Shown here: positions 35,545 to 47,689 of the stretch, one piece after another
Layout: every line of letters begins with the position of its first letter
Position numbering within the stretch: position 1 is the stretch's first letter
Assembly (NCBI GenBank): GCA_020091685.1
Contig: CM034610.1
Coordinates: 9,422,746-9,486,745, forward strand
Reading direction: 5' to 3'
DNA from: Lutjanus erythropterus
Lineage: Eukaryota; Chordata; Actinopteri; Lutjaniformes; Lutjanidae
DNA length: 64,000 nt
Position numbers and translations under genes: made by a program
Notes under the pieces: generated by a model
What the model saw: only the letters and a program-made list of their open reading frames with translations
Told to the model about the DNA's origin: nothing
Databases searched by the model: none

Positions 35545-36733
35545 GATGTGCCATGAAAACTCTTTTTGCACAAAATGTAAATGTAATGTGGTTTGATTGA
35601 CTGAATGACATTGCACACATAAATTGGTTTAGCAAGATAATCACATAATAGAATCGCTATGAAACAGGCAGCAGATAATTAACAAGTCTATGTTTTAATT
35701 ACAACAATGTCCTCGGAATTTAATTATTTCCAATTATCTTTTTGTAGTGTTAATGAAGTTTTAAAAAGGCTTGTAAATTGACTACTACTAGTAGTGTATA
35801 ATATCTTCATACAAGACCCTCCATGCAGTTGCATCGCTCTCCTTAGACCCCATTATGCTGCAGTGGGAAGACAAACTGTGCTCACAAACATCTAAACTGT
35901 CTCTGTAGTTAGAAACTGGTCTGGTTCATTCCTCATCAATATGCACCAGCACGGGCTACTACAGTCTACAGCTCTTCATGCTGTAAGCTTCTTATGCCAA
36001 GGTGCAAATTGGCCAAATTTTGCAGGGGTACAGTAGATGAGAAAGGCCTAAGACTCATCCACAGCCATATGTTTCTTGTCATGGTCATTTATCCTAACCT
36101 TTTGACAGCCATATTTATGGTGGTCCCAGTTAATAATTAATTAATAAATTAATTAATTAATAAAGATTACAGCTAACCAAGTCGTGGGACTCTCGTCTGA
36201 AGTGAGGTCCTCCATGATGTTTAAAAGATAATTTTACAAGTCAAGAACGTCAGTTTGTGGTAGACATGTTGTTCTTTAGTTTAGTTTTGTGTAAACCGCT
36301 CAGTGAACTATGTCTCTTGTCTCACGCAACATACATCATCAACACCAACATCTCTGTCCCTTGTAACATTATCTAACCTAAAGTGTTTTGTCCAGCGACT
36401 CCTGGTCTTTTTATCAATCAAGCCAAAGACAATAAGACCTGTTGCCAGTTTGATTACATCCCAGTACGAAAACACACAAGCATCACAGCTTCAGCAGCTA
36501 ACATTAACTTTAACAGGGAGAAATTCATGATCTTCACAGTCATATACTTCAACAGTTTTAAGAAAGACAAACTAACATTATCTTTTAGATTGACAAACAT
36601 TATATGTGTAATTCATAGTACATTTCCCACGGTATAAAAATAATTTGTCTGTTGCAATTTTTGTATAATTCCAAATAATATATAATTTTTTTCCAAACAT
36701 TTCAATGAAAGCCAAAAATGTCAGCCTAATAGT
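35545..36733. other. No gene; TTAA-rich tract
   Basis: Mostly unrecognised. A TTAATTAATAAATTAATTAA-type low-complexity tract lies at 36131-36165. Confidence 0.5.
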
Positions 36734-36895
36734 GTCACTGTCAGGGGATCATCAAAGACAGTAGAATTTATCCTCTAGGGACCATGAATGTCTATACAAA
36801 CTTTAATGGCAATCCAGTTAATCCAGTATTTCAGCTGGACCGAAGTGGTGATCCACTTAATCACGCCACCTACCGACAGACCCACTAACCAACAG
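36734..36895 (+). repeat. Repeat family O, copy 1
   Basis: GTCAGGGGATCATCAAAGAC, TTATCCTCTAGGGACCATGA and CTTTAATGGCAATCCAGTTA match 50230-50330 in order. It ends in CCACCTACCGACAGACCCAC, a degenerate GACC tandem that is typical of this fish repeat (memory). Confidence 0.8.
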
Positions 36896-38852
36896 AAAAA
36901 CTGATCGTTATCCCTAAAACCATGGTGCTAACATGACTAAAAGAAACTGTAGGTCTACCAGCATCTCTTAAAAGATGGTTGGAGGATGTAACAGCACAAC
37001 TCAATCTCACCCCTATCTTTCTCTTTTTCCTGTTTCCTTTTCATTATCCCTTGGTATTAGAAAGTCATTATGTATGGAACATGTGAATATGTGAGCATGG
37101 TTTGCTTGTGAAATATCATATTATCCCCTTTCACTCATTCTGAGAATCTTCATCAGCTACAGCACAGAACGATTGCACAAAGGTCTCACATATCAACCTG
37201 TGACTTGTGTCCTAATGCAACACACACAGTGGACACAATTATCAGTTAATCTCCTGCTGACAGACATAGATAAAATGTGTCACCTCCCGGACTCCCCCTA
37301 AATAAAGCCATCATCACAACTGACAAGGTGGGTGTGACGCACATCTTAACGTTGTGCAGTGGCAAGCGTTTAACTCTCCTTCTACGCCAAGTCTCCTTTA
37401 CTTGTCTATTCCATGAATTATCCACTGGAGACCTCTCTGACAGTGAGGTCAGTTGGGGTGAGCATTCAAATCAATAGATATGCACTAGAGAAGCCCTTTT
37501 TTTAAACTAGACCCCTCCCTTAAAAGATAGAGTGGAAACACAAAGGGAATGGTAATGGATCTTCCAATGTATTTTTTCCTTCCTGATACTGATTCCGATT
37601 CCTGAACATTGAGTACCAGCCAGTACAGAGTACCACAGTACTGCAGTATAGAACAGGACCATATAGGAAATAAAATGTTAAATGTGGGTGCAAACTCTGT
37701 TGTGCTAGGCTGACACAGTCAAACAGAGTCAAGCCATGAAGTACAATGTTTATGAAAAATCAGCAACAGAGTCACAAAAGTTACCGACAGAGGCAACAAG
37801 CCTAAATTGTCTCTTGGTGAAAATTAGTGTGTCCACTCAGGTGTCATCTTTCTATCACTGCTGTTTGGAGCTGGAGCTGATACATACCTGTGACTATTGC
37901 AGTTATTTGACCCAGGAATGAATGCCAAACGTACCCTTGCCCGCCATTGAAAACAAAAGCCAGATGTTTAACTGATATCATTGTTGTGTGGCCTGGCTCA
38001 GGTTACCAAAAAAAAATGACGGGCAGGACGCTGCTGGAAAGTAACAGGGTTCCAACCTAATAAATGATGTATTGATGCATAGACTAGTATAGTTGCCGGT
38101 ACCTAAATCCAGCCTTTCAGGCCATATTGGAGGAACAACCCCGTAAGTCCCATCTCCCCTACACAACCACCCACTCCTCTTATCCCCATCCCACATTTTT
38201 ACATTGCCAATCACTGTATCCCCACAAACGCCCCTATATTTCAACACTTACAGCGAAAATAACTGTTAATAAGTCCCATCCACACTAATAGGTAAACATA
38301 GAACAGGAAGAATATTTGCATTTAAACCCAATCAAAGAGCATACTGTCACACCAACCAAATGCATAGTGTATGTTGCAACCAATAAAACTTTTTCATTGT
38401 TATAGTGTTCATTTCTGCTCTCCTAGATAGCTAAACTAACCTTAGCTATCAATATTGCAATAGAAACATCAAAATGACAACACATAAAAAAAGTTTGATA
38501 AATTTAAACAAAACTGGACTTCAACTAAATGATGTTATAATCCTGATGTACACAACTCAGTTGGAGCCTGTCCATCAACCCTAGAACCAGTGTAGCCAGA
38601 AGAATCCCAAAGGTGCAGATCTGTGCCTGCTGAGACAGTTGAAACCACCGGCACTGAGCCCAAACAGGCTAAAGCTTGTTTATCTTGTCAAAGAGTCCAT
38701 TGGTTGTCTCTAGAAAGTGTCTGACAACAACAATAATGAGCCATCAGAGCCTCTGTAGCCTATTAATGGATAAACATGTCTGAAAGGACCTTTGTGCCGT
38801 TCTCTTTATTTCTGAATGTTTACCTCTGACTCATTTCCCACTAGTCTATTAA
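36896..38852. other. No gene or recognised repeat
   Basis: Unrecognised DNA. The frames at 37277-37477, 37520-37732 and 37978-38247 are unsupported by any motif. Confidence 0.45.
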
Positions 38853-39670
38853 CAGAGGTGGGGAGTAACAAAGTACAAATTTCAACCTAAAGGGATGGGA
38901 TAATAACACATAGTGTGTATCCATCAGTGCATCTCACACAAGACAGATGCAACAAGACGAAAATGACGTAAAAGATGTGACAAGATGAAACCACTTACAT
39001 AAATAAAGGTGGACACCGTCTCCGCTTCCTCCCACTGTACAAAAGTAAAGCCAAAATATCCCGAATGCGAGTGCTGCCATCTTGCACTGATGACATCATT
39101 TGGAACCAGAGTCTGCAGAATACTGATCAGCGTTCGAGCCACAGCATCGAGTTCCTGCTCATGCAGCCGTCAGAATGACTCTCAGGTAGAACTCAGGTGT
39201 AAATCATGTCTCAAAACCCACTTTTTATTGCATCAAAAAGCTGCTAAAATCAAACTGAAAAGAAAAATGAACACTTGAAAACAAACATCAATGTGATCAG
39301 AACTACCTAAAATGACAGAAATCATGTTAAAGAAACATTTATTTAAAATGTTTGGCCCATGTGTTATCACATTAACACTGGGGAGGCAGGATTTATGATC
39401 TATACTGCAGCCAGCCACCAGGGGGCGATCGAGATGTTCTGGGTTTAATTTTGGGGAGCTCTTTCTATTTCTATATATATGTCAATGAATGAAACACACC
39501 GTCCATGAAAAGGTTACATTTTACTTGTACACTTTGAGTGCTACCGTACTTTTTTACTTTTACTGAAGTAAAGAAGTTGAATCAGCACTTATAATTTCAC
39601 TTGAGTCTTTTTCACATAAGCATCTGTAATTCTACTTGAGTAAAGAATGTGTGTATTTGTGCCACCTCTG
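38853..39670 (+). mobile_element. Repeat family G with CAGAGGTGG inverted ends, interrupted
   Basis: The left end CAGAGGTGGGGAGTAACAAA begins at 38853. The right end GTGTATTTGTGCCACCTCTG finishes at 39670; its last nine bases are the exact complement of the left end. The right half (39505-39670) has the ACTTGAGTAAAG and TTTTACTTTTACTGAAG words of this family. A family E element (38990-39488) fills the middle. No transposase is seen. Confidence 0.75.
38990..39488 (+). repeat. Repeat family E, copy 1 (nested)
   Basis: It shares CTTCCTCC, then GCCAAAATATCCCGAATG, CTGCCATCTTGC and TTTTGGGGAGCTCTT with 51748-52155 in the same order. It also has CAGCCACCAGGGGGCGATCG, a hallmark of the teleost element as I remember it. 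The short frames at 39009-39278 and 38924-39142 fall inside it. Confidence 0.85.
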
Positions 39671-40325
39671 AATACAAAGCTACAGAGGTTAGCTTATCAT
39701 ACTTTTTTTTAAAAAAACAGACTGAGGAAACAGATGGAGATGGAACTTTGCAGTGCCAAGAGAGTGACTGATCGACAGCAAACAGTGTTTTTGCCGAAGT
39801 TTGTGTGGAGAAAAAAAATTCTGTCACTGTGTGAAAATGTGTGAAAAGTCCAAATGTTGACAGGAGTGTTAGTGAAGTAGCAATTAACTGTGGCTGCTAA
39901 CAAATATCTGGGTTGTTTGAAAGGATGATAGCAAGGATATGAAGAGGAATTTTCTTACTCAAAGGAAAATGAGTGAAAACAGTAACTTCTAGAGGCTGTT
40001 TTCAACCCTCAACTTTTGTTACAAAGAGCAGGTTTGTCCACTTTTCTTGTTCTTCTCTCACTGTTTGCATGCTGCTTGTCAATACAAACACAAACAGCCC
40101 TTTAAACTTGTAGGTCCAACATTCTGGTCCCCACAAAGCTGGTCGGACCCCACATGTAGAGTGGATTGTCAGGTCCCAATTTTAATTCCTAAACAAGCTC
40201 ACTCACATTCACAATCTCTCACAGGGACTTCTTCAACTTACTTCTCCCTCACTAAAACATGGAGTATTACAATCCTCTAGTACCATACCATAACTGATTC
40301 AGGATTTTAAAAAAGAAAATCACAT
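39671..40325. other. No gene or recognised repeat
   Basis: Nothing specific was seen. Frames at 39612-39903 and 40047-40280 are unsupported. Confidence 0.4.
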
Positions 40326-40329
40326 TGAA

Positions 40330-41020
40330 AAAGAAGTAATTATTCTGGTTTCTGGCTTCCCAATCACCCGGGAAGGGTGGCAAGTTGCATGCATACATCT
40401 TATTTGCATGGTTTTTAAAATTCATGAGGTTTCCTTTGAGGCATGAAATTCAGGCACAGAGTCTGAGAATTATGTAAAGCGCATGTTATTATAATTTTGG
40501 TAATTCTGCATTCATAAGAAAGAGTGTGCTTCTCGTAACAGTACGGATTAAGGAGGAATTATCATAACACTAGATCATCACAGCTGTTGCACCACTGCAG
40601 AATAATTACATAGTTGGCTCAATAATTACCTTAATGTCAAGGTCATTAGGAAGCAAGCAGCCAATATCTGTCTCCCTAAAGAACAGACTTGATTAGGATA
40701 ATTACATGGCATAGTCATGCTACTGTGATTTGCGAGATTAATTACTGCTTCCCATATAGGCAATCACTGATGGATGAATATTTATTGAATATGAAGCCTG
40801 GTGACAGTAAATTGATGGTTATGGACAAGGTCTAAGTTGTTCAGGACCCAGGCTTTTGTCAATCATTGTGCCATCCATTGTAATGAAAGTAATGAGATGT
40901 AAAATTGAGTCTAAATGGAGTTTGAGATTTATGTACTTCGCCATCAGATGCTGATTACTTGAGAGGAAGAAGTGGTTTATTATAAAGTCCTGTCATGTGT
41001 AGTAATTACTGGACTCAAAA
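40330..41020. promoter_or_regulatory. TAATTA-rich candidate enhancer / conserved non-coding element
   Basis: Six TAATTA homeodomain cores lie at 40337, 40603, 40623, 40699, 40739 and 41003, with a POU octamer ATTTGCAT at 40402-40409 and a Meis-type TGACAG near 40802. With about 31% each of A and T, roughly 0.6 TAATTA would be expected by chance in this length. The sequence is complex and free of recognised repeats, with no notable open frame. This is the texture of deeply conserved enhancers near developmental regulators. Conservation itself cannot be seen here. Confidence 0.45.
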
Positions 41021-41085
41021 AAGGTCTTTGTCTGTCCTTTTCACACAAACACAAAGCCTTAAATTAACAACCTTATGAGCAAATG

Positions 41086-41126
41086 CACACACACACACGC
41101 ACACACACACACACACACACGCACAC
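41086..41126 (+). repeat. AC dinucleotide microsatellite
   Basis: About 20 AC units interrupted twice by a GC step. Likely length-polymorphic. Confidence 0.95.
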
Positions 41127-42325
41127 TTGGTCTCTTCTCATAATACTGTTCCTTGTGTTTTTTGAAATTATAATTGTGCCTCCGGTCTGAAGACACGCTG
41201 GGACATTCTGAGCACAGATTACATTCAACAATAAATTATGTTCTGCAGAGAAAATATTATCATGCCAAGAATAGTTTAATTTGTGCAAACAATCTATTAT
41301 CAGTAAACTGATATGCTTGTATGCTATTATCCACATAAATGCACAATATACCTCTCAGACTCCATTATAGTGCCCACATAAATTACCACAAAAGAACTAA
41401 AAGGGAAGAGTGTGCGTCCCATATACTGAGGCTATCACTTCTAATGTGCTGTCCCCTCTAATAAAGGGTAAAAATACCCAAAAAATAAACAAACGAGAGG
41501 CAAAAGTACCACCACATTCTGCTAGCAACCCCACAGTGCAGTGTGCCACATCTTATGCAGATGCTTTTAAGGTGAGATGTAGAACATGTTTGACTTTTTT
41601 GACAGCAGTGGCCCAAGTTGGTGCATGCACATCAGAATAGCATTAATTTACCATTTCTCATACCTATTGTAATGACTAAACTTACAGTATTTTACAGTTT
41701 TTTATATTCCTGTGTTTTGTTTTGTTTTTATTTAATAGATAAATAGTCCTATCAATCACAACAAAACAGCATGGCATCACACAAGTCTCCACACTTTAAT
41801 CTTGGAATAGCCTCCAAATCATGTGAAGCAAAGTGAACTGGCCTCTGCACCTCAGTTTAAAGCTCTTATAAGTACAATTGTAAAAGAATCAGTTGGTACC
41901 TGTCACTGTGTATGGACATTTTAACTATGCTGACATATCAGTATTTATATTATATGTTTTTATAATGGTTGTCGTTGTCTTTGCACTTTTTCTATGCTGC
42001 TTCTTAGCCAGGTCTTAAACATAGGTTAGATATATTAAAAAAATAATAATAATACTAATTTTAAACTCTTGATGTTCCTCACTGTGTTGCCCTAGGCTTA
42101 ACTAAAGGTCATAACATTTAAAAATGACAAATCATTCCTTGTTATCTGTACTAGCTCAATGAACAGTAACAAATCAGACGTTTTTGATCTATTTGTCCCT
42201 TTTGTTAGCTAAAGCAAACATCAGTAAACACACTCACATGAATGTAGTATTGTAAATGTAAAGCCCCTCCACAAACACACACGCACAGAGAATTCACATC
42301 AGTGATCTGGCCTCATTTAGCTGCT
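41127..42325. other. No gene; first part may extend the enhancer-like region
   Basis: 41150-41345 is complex, with TGAAATTATAATTG and CAATAAATTATG words, and may belong to the same conserved region. The rest shows T-rich and ATA-rich tracts and nothing more. Confidence 0.35.
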
Positions 42326-42329
42326 CCAA

Positions 42330-42960
42330 ATCTGAACAATCTGTACTATTTTCTGTCCAGGCAATTAAGTTCATAACCTCCCTTTCACCTCATCACTGAG
42401 TCATCACTGGGTATGATTGTTCCCTATAGAGCCATACCTGCACGCTGACTGACTGCACCTGATTACTGCAGATGCTGTTGCCATGTTCATACCTTTTTGA
42501 TCATGCCTAACCATCCGTGTCCTCCTCTGAATGGCTGATAAGCTGTCTGAATAGGTAAATATATTACTTAAGCCTCATTACAGGACTAATCCAACTATTT
42601 TTATGTTTCATAAAGTCAAATTAAATTATGAAACTCAGTGTTTCTACATTTGTCCTGATGAATACTGCTATCATAAAACAGACAGCATGCACTGTAACTG
42701 TGACAGCATAATGACAGAGTAATACATCTGCAGACAGTGTCTCATTTCAGTCCAGACTATTGATCCTATGCACTGCTAGGACACTATGCTAATGATAATG
42801 TCACATGAATGATGAGGTAATTGGACGATATGAAGAAATGGGGAAGGGAAACATTCATTATAAAACTCTCAGGAGTTCTCACTGTGCTTTGCTGATTATA
42901 GTAATAATCATTTCAGAAACATACAGATGATACACACGATGCAAACTCACTTATCTTCCA
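42330..42960. promoter_or_regulatory. Candidate conserved non-coding block
   Basis: Repeat-free, complex sequence: CTGATAAGCTGTCTG near 42536, TTAAATTATGAAAC near 42621, GCTAATGATAATGTCACATG near 42788 and GAGGTAATTGG near 42813. There is no protein-like frame. The enhancer role is inferred from texture and motifs. Confidence 0.35.
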
Positions 42961-43261
42961 ACACTTACATTATATATTTTTTTTCTACAATGTGAAGAAC
43001 AGAGGGGTAATAATAGGATTTGCTCAAAGTGTTTTTCCAGGTCTGGTGAAATAGAATTATAACTGAAAACTGAGGGAAAATGCTGTCACATCTTTTTCAA
43101 TCAACGTATAATTACTTGAAAGGTGCATGAGTGTGAAATTATAGATCAGGATATTCTGGTAACCAAAAAATGAGTTTGCACCTGAGGAGGAGGGAACAAC
43201 ACTCATAACCATGGTAACTGTACTTAACAAAAAGGGTGACAGCTACGGCTTCAAAAAGACA

Positions 43262-43812
43262 TCCAACTATCCATTATCCTTTAACCTCTTATCTTTTGCA
43301 GGGTGACTGCAGCTGATCCAAGCTGCTGACCAACCATTCGTGCCCACATTTAGAGTCACCAATTGACTCTTCCTTAGTCCCACCCCTTTTCACTCTGGGC
43401 TCAAATGACAGTTGATCAAACTTGGTATCCCTGTCAGCCTTCTCCTTTCTTGTTTCCTGTACTTGCAATGCAAAGTGCTAGGGCCATCTATGTTGGACAG
43501 AAAATATCACACATTAGCGAGTTAGTTAGCTTGCATTTTGTTAACATTAGCTAACTTAAGAAGTGACCCAGTATGTCAATTAACCAGGAAAAGGAGAAGG
43601 TTGAATGTTTGCTCAACTGTTACTACTGAACAAGATAGGGCGGGACTTTGGAAGGGTCAGTTAACCTGTTAACCACATGTGTATGGACTGTTTGAGAAGG
43701 CTGGATCACCTGGAGAAAACCCATGCAGATATGAAGAGAACATGCAAAAACAGTCCCAGCAACAGAAAGGTCCCAGCCGGCTGACAGGTTCAAACCCAAG
43801 ACATAAAAACCT
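43262..43812 (+). repeat. Repeat family P, copy 1, split by an insertion
   Basis: The left part has CCATTATCCTTTAACCTCTT, GGGTGACTGCAGCTGATCCA and TTTAGAGTCACCAATTGAC. The right part has GTTAACCTG, TATGGACTG, CTGGAGAAAACCCATGCAGA and GAGAACATGCAAAAAC. In this very common fish repeat (memory) the two parts are continuous; here about 290 bp separates them. The tail GGTTCAAACCCAAG resembles a tRNA B box but belongs to this repeat. Confidence 0.75.
43369..43654 (+). mobile_element. 286-bp MITE-like insertion in family P
   Basis: It begins CTTCCTTAGTCCCACCC and ends GGGCGGGACTTTGGAAG. The reversed right end, CTTCCAAAGTCCCGCCC, matches the left end at 14 of 17 positions. It interrupts the family P repeat between CCAATTGA and GTTAACC. 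No coding sequence and no clear target-site duplication is seen. Confidence 0.6.
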
Positions 43813-45629
43813 AAAATGTCTGACAAAAGAGACTTCTCAGCAAAAGATTTCGAAGATTAACGAGACAAAAATTACTTTAGTTTTGTTGAGTAAACCTACC
43901 AAATTAATATGACAAGAATTTAACTAAAACTTTCAGAAGAAGACTTAAATCTGAATCTAAATCAGGTGCCAGTACTAACACTGTGGGTGTGGACATACAT
44001 GTGCTACCTATGTGACACCAGACTTATGTCTGAAATCACTCCTTCGTTGACTCATGCTGGACTTTACAAAAATTCAGCCTAAGAAGTTAGATCCTCAAAT
44101 ATGTTAGAGGTTAAATATAGTGCGCTCTGGATAGTAGCATGTGATTATGCTTCTTCTTTTCACCTGCCAACGATAAGCTTCACCACCTGTCCCCCTGCGG
44201 GCACACCTAGCCTGCATGAGTCACTACTGCAGTGAAAAGATGAGAATCATTCCTGACTTACACTCACAAACATACAACTGTGTTCGTTGAACCACATGTT
44301 TAAGTCAGAGGTGTCACTTCTGAGACCCTGGATATCTACAGTTGAGGGCGGGACCTCTACCCTTGCAACACCTGCTTGAGATGTCCAGCGCAAACTAAAT
44401 AAATCTAAACTAAATAAACCTTCATGGGCTGATACCTAGGAGACTTGGATTACTCCAGACAAGCAGTATGGAGGCATTTTTTTCCAGTTGTTTTTTCCTT
44501 TTGAAAACTTTTGAAAACTTCCATTGTTTGGGAGATTCTGCAAGGCTGTTTTTCTGTGAAACTCCAGCAGTGTTTTGACAACTGAAAAACTAAACCCGAG
44601 CTTCAATCTTCACGAAGGTGAGGAGATAATACTTGGATTTTCATTTTTGGGTAAACTATCCCTAGTCAGATAATAAAACGCACCTACAGAGGTGGGTTCA
44701 TATCGCATTACTCTGCTTCAAGGGCACTTCAGTTAATCCACAGGTCATAAAAAATAACATTCTGATTAGTGTGAAACAAACAGGGTAAAGTAGTGTGCGC
44801 AATTACACTCAAAGCACAGCAGCTGAATCTTTATTGTTTAAACCAACTACATTTACATTTGGATAGTGATTTAAGTTGTCTTCTTTTGCTACTTTATGTG
44901 TATTTAACTACTGAAAGTACAAACAACTTTGGGCCATAAAAGGAAAAGAATTTTATTTTTATTTTACGTTTGTTTCTCTCCTGACTGATGGACATTGATG
45001 ACATTTTTCCGTTTTCACATGAATAGTGGAGTATTTTATTTCATGTTCATGCTTTTTTTTTAATAAAACTATTTTTTCTAAGTAGCTTTAGCTCACCAAA
45101 CTAGATTTCTCCCTTGAGTAACTTTGTGTAATTCAACTTCTTCCAGTGTGAAGTAACTGGCAGCTTGCAAAAGCAGCTTCCCCAACACTGCTTTTCTGTA
45201 TTTGGTGAGCCATTTTTCATCTGCCAGTCATAATGTCTGTGCACAGTCTGCACATTATCTTTTCATACTTTCTAGACTTACATTTGCAATCTTCCTCCAC
45301 AGTGAGTGACTGAGAAAATCTGCTTTTTTATCCAGATCCTGCTGCTCAGCTGATAAATCTCTGATATGTTGTACATTAAGGGGGGAAATGACTTAGACAG
45401 ACTACAGAACATGATATGTACTGTTAAGTATTCCAAACACCACCATGTCAGCTTGATGACAGATCACAGAGACTCTGGAAGAAGTGTCTAAACTTTCCTG
45501 CTGAGACGCAGGTATTCTGTCAGAGGCGTCCTGAATCCTGGATGGCCTGACCGCCAGTCTCCCTGTCCTTCAGACGAGCTAACCACAAGGAGTCAAAATA
45601 TATGAATAACAGACATAAAGAGAAAAGAA
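43813..45629. other. No gene; minor repeats
   Basis: Mostly unrecognised. A 10-bp tandem (TTTTGAAAAC twice) lies at 44499-44518. GATTTTCATTTTTGGGTAAA near 44636 looks like the end of a fish MITE. CAGAGGTGGG near 44690 may be a further CAGAGGTGG terminus without a partner. Confidence 0.4.
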
Positions 45630-45950
45630 TATTAAAGGGATAACTTTGATTATTTGAGGTGGTGTTGTATGATGACTGATCAATGTACAGTGTATTACCA
45701 ACGGTATATGGCGGTTGACACGCTAACAGTTTAGAGAGAGGAGCACCAACACAGAAGCTAACCAATGATTCCCCCTTAAAAACTTTATATCAGGTAGTCC
45801 TCTTTTAAGTGGCTAAAATAGCTTTTGTTGCCGATTCTGTCCACTGCAATTCATTACTTATCCTCTGTGTTGTTGCCCCTCTCTGTAAGTAAGTAAGTAC
45901 CTCATACAGTCCCACATCAAATCATCTATCAATAACTATCCATTTAAAAT
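45630..45950 (+). mobile_element. Repeat family J, internally deleted copy
   Basis: The left end has AAAGGGATAACTTTGATTAT, GGTGGTGTTGTATGATGACT, CAGTGTATTACCAACGGTAT and ATGGCGGTTGACACGC. The right end has AAGTACCTCATACAGTCCCA and AACTATCCATTTAAA. The ends are imperfect inverted repeats. It matches both ends of 31178-31881 but lacks roughly half of the interior. The 81-codon minus-strand frame at 45520-45765 overlaps it and is not a gene. Confidence 0.8.
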
Positions 45951-46490
45951 ATTACTATATATTTACTCGATCACAAAGCAGAAAAGATACAAAACATAAG
46001 CTACTGCAAGCTTGAAAAGTGAGAGAGACTCACCTCTTATTTATGGCTGCTTCAAAAAGAAAAGTGCATGACCAGACCAAAATAAAGAGAAAATCTTTGA
46101 AGTGAACATAATCCAAAACACAAGTATCAGGCAGCAAAAAAAAACAAGGTTTATCTAAAGTTCACTAACTTTGCAAAAAGTACTTGCTAGTTTTCCAACA
46201 GTCTGAGCCACGCATGATTTACTGAAAATGTATAAGCATCTTAATTTATCAAAACATAGTCTATAATTATACTTCATAAATATTCTCTTTGTAAAAATTT
46301 ACTTTATATGTGGAGAAAGGAGCAGACAACCCTCACTTTTTATTTGCATATACGGTAAGAGCTGGCTGTTTCCCCAGATGACCCCAAATAAACCTTGTAT
46401 TAGAATTATAAAGTAGGCATGATTTTAACAGAGCTCCTGATACAAGGACGAAAATATTGAAGTCCATTTCCACAAGTGTAGAATTTAAAT
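45951..46490. other. No gene or recognised repeat
   Basis: AT-rich, unrecognised. Confidence 0.4.
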
Positions 46491-46494
46491 TAGA

Positions 46495-47640
46495 AACTTT
46501 GTTGAAATAATTACTTGGTATCTCAAAATAATGACTTAGTATGTCAAAATGAGAAACTTTATCGAAATTAGAAGAGTACACTCAGTAGAGTGCAGATCCT
46601 TGCCAGACAACAGATGGTGAAGCACCTACTGCAATACCACCAGAAGTGCCTGATGCAACCAGCTGAGATTTGTAAAGTTTCACCGACGTGACCTTCACAT
46701 ATATCGACGCTAATTTAAGAGATTTCAAAACTGAAGCAGTTGTTGACCACTTGTGACCCCTGGCAACAGGTTAAGAAGAGTGACAGTCAGCTGTTAATGG
46801 TCATATAAAACAGAGAAGTCAAAAAATAGAATTAGTGCCTTGCAGTTTTTTTTGTATCCACCAACCAGTCAAGGTACAGTTCAGACTAGACTAGATATTT
46901 GTGTCTAATTTTGTCATAATTAGCATATGAATTATTGTGTAATAGTCAAAAATGTGTTTAGTTGGGTCAACTTGACCGTAACCTTTGACCACCAGAATCA
47001 GTTCATTATTGAGTCCAAATGGTCGCTTGAAACAAGTTTGAAGAAATTCCGTTCAGGCACTCCTGAGATATCGCCTTCACGAGAATGGAACAGACATGAG
47101 GTCAGAGTGACCTTTGACCACCAAAATCTAATCAGTTAATCTTTCAGTTCAAGTGAACATTCGTGCCAAGTTTGAAGAAATTCCCTCATGGTGTTCTTGA
47201 ATCATCATTTTAAAAAGAATGGGACGACCTGAAAACATAATGCCTGCGGCAACAGTTCTCACCAGCGTAGGAGCCATGAAACAGGTGTTTCAAGGTTTTT
47301 TAGAATTCAGAATCACAGAGGTCCTTCAGTATATGGTCATAAGTGTATACAAACACATTTAGGCTGATCTGTCCAGTAGTACGCAAGAATAGCTTCGGAC
47401 AATATGCAGATCCGTTGATCACACACGCACACACACTCACACACACACGTGAGAAAGCAATCGCATGATCCCCTGGCAGAGTTGGTATCTCAAGATAATG
47501 AGTAAGTATTTCACTTAGTGTTTCATCAGAAACCTTTTCAAAATAATGACTTATTATCTCAAAATAATGATTGAAAAAATTCTCAACTTATTTTGAGAAA
47601 GTTTGTCATTGACTTAAAGGATCATTTTTTGCCCCATCAT
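46495..47640 (+). repeat. AATAATGACTTA-type repeat, interrupted
   Basis: ATCTCAAAATAATGACTTAG (46520-46540) on the left and AAAATAATGACTTATTATCT (47540-47560) on the right are the same repeat type. Between them lies the 690-bp family K element, probably a later insertion. Confidence 0.5.
46585..47275 (+). repeat. Repeat family K with internal tandem units
   Basis: The left part has GCAGATCCTTGCCAGACAAC and GATGGTGAAGCACCTACTGC. The right part has two diverged tandem units of about 130 bp. ACCTTTGACCACC starts near 46981 and 47110; TTTGAAGAAATTCC starts near 47037 and 47171. The end has CCTGAAAACATAATGCCTGC. I recognise it from memory as a widespread fish repeat. The frame at 46927-47139 is part of it. 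Confidence 0.75.
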
Positions 47641-47689
47641 ACTGGCTGAAATGGGCTTCCATACAAATTAAAGACACCTTTAAAATGAT

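Noticed and set aside
41086..41126. AC tract as a regulatory or Z-DNA element
   Set aside because: An ordinary microsatellite; nothing in the context supports a function.
43785..43805. tRNA B-box-like GGTTCAAACCC, suggesting a tRNA or SINE
   Set aside because: There is no A box or cloverleaf upstream, and the word is a standard part of the dispersed family P repeat.
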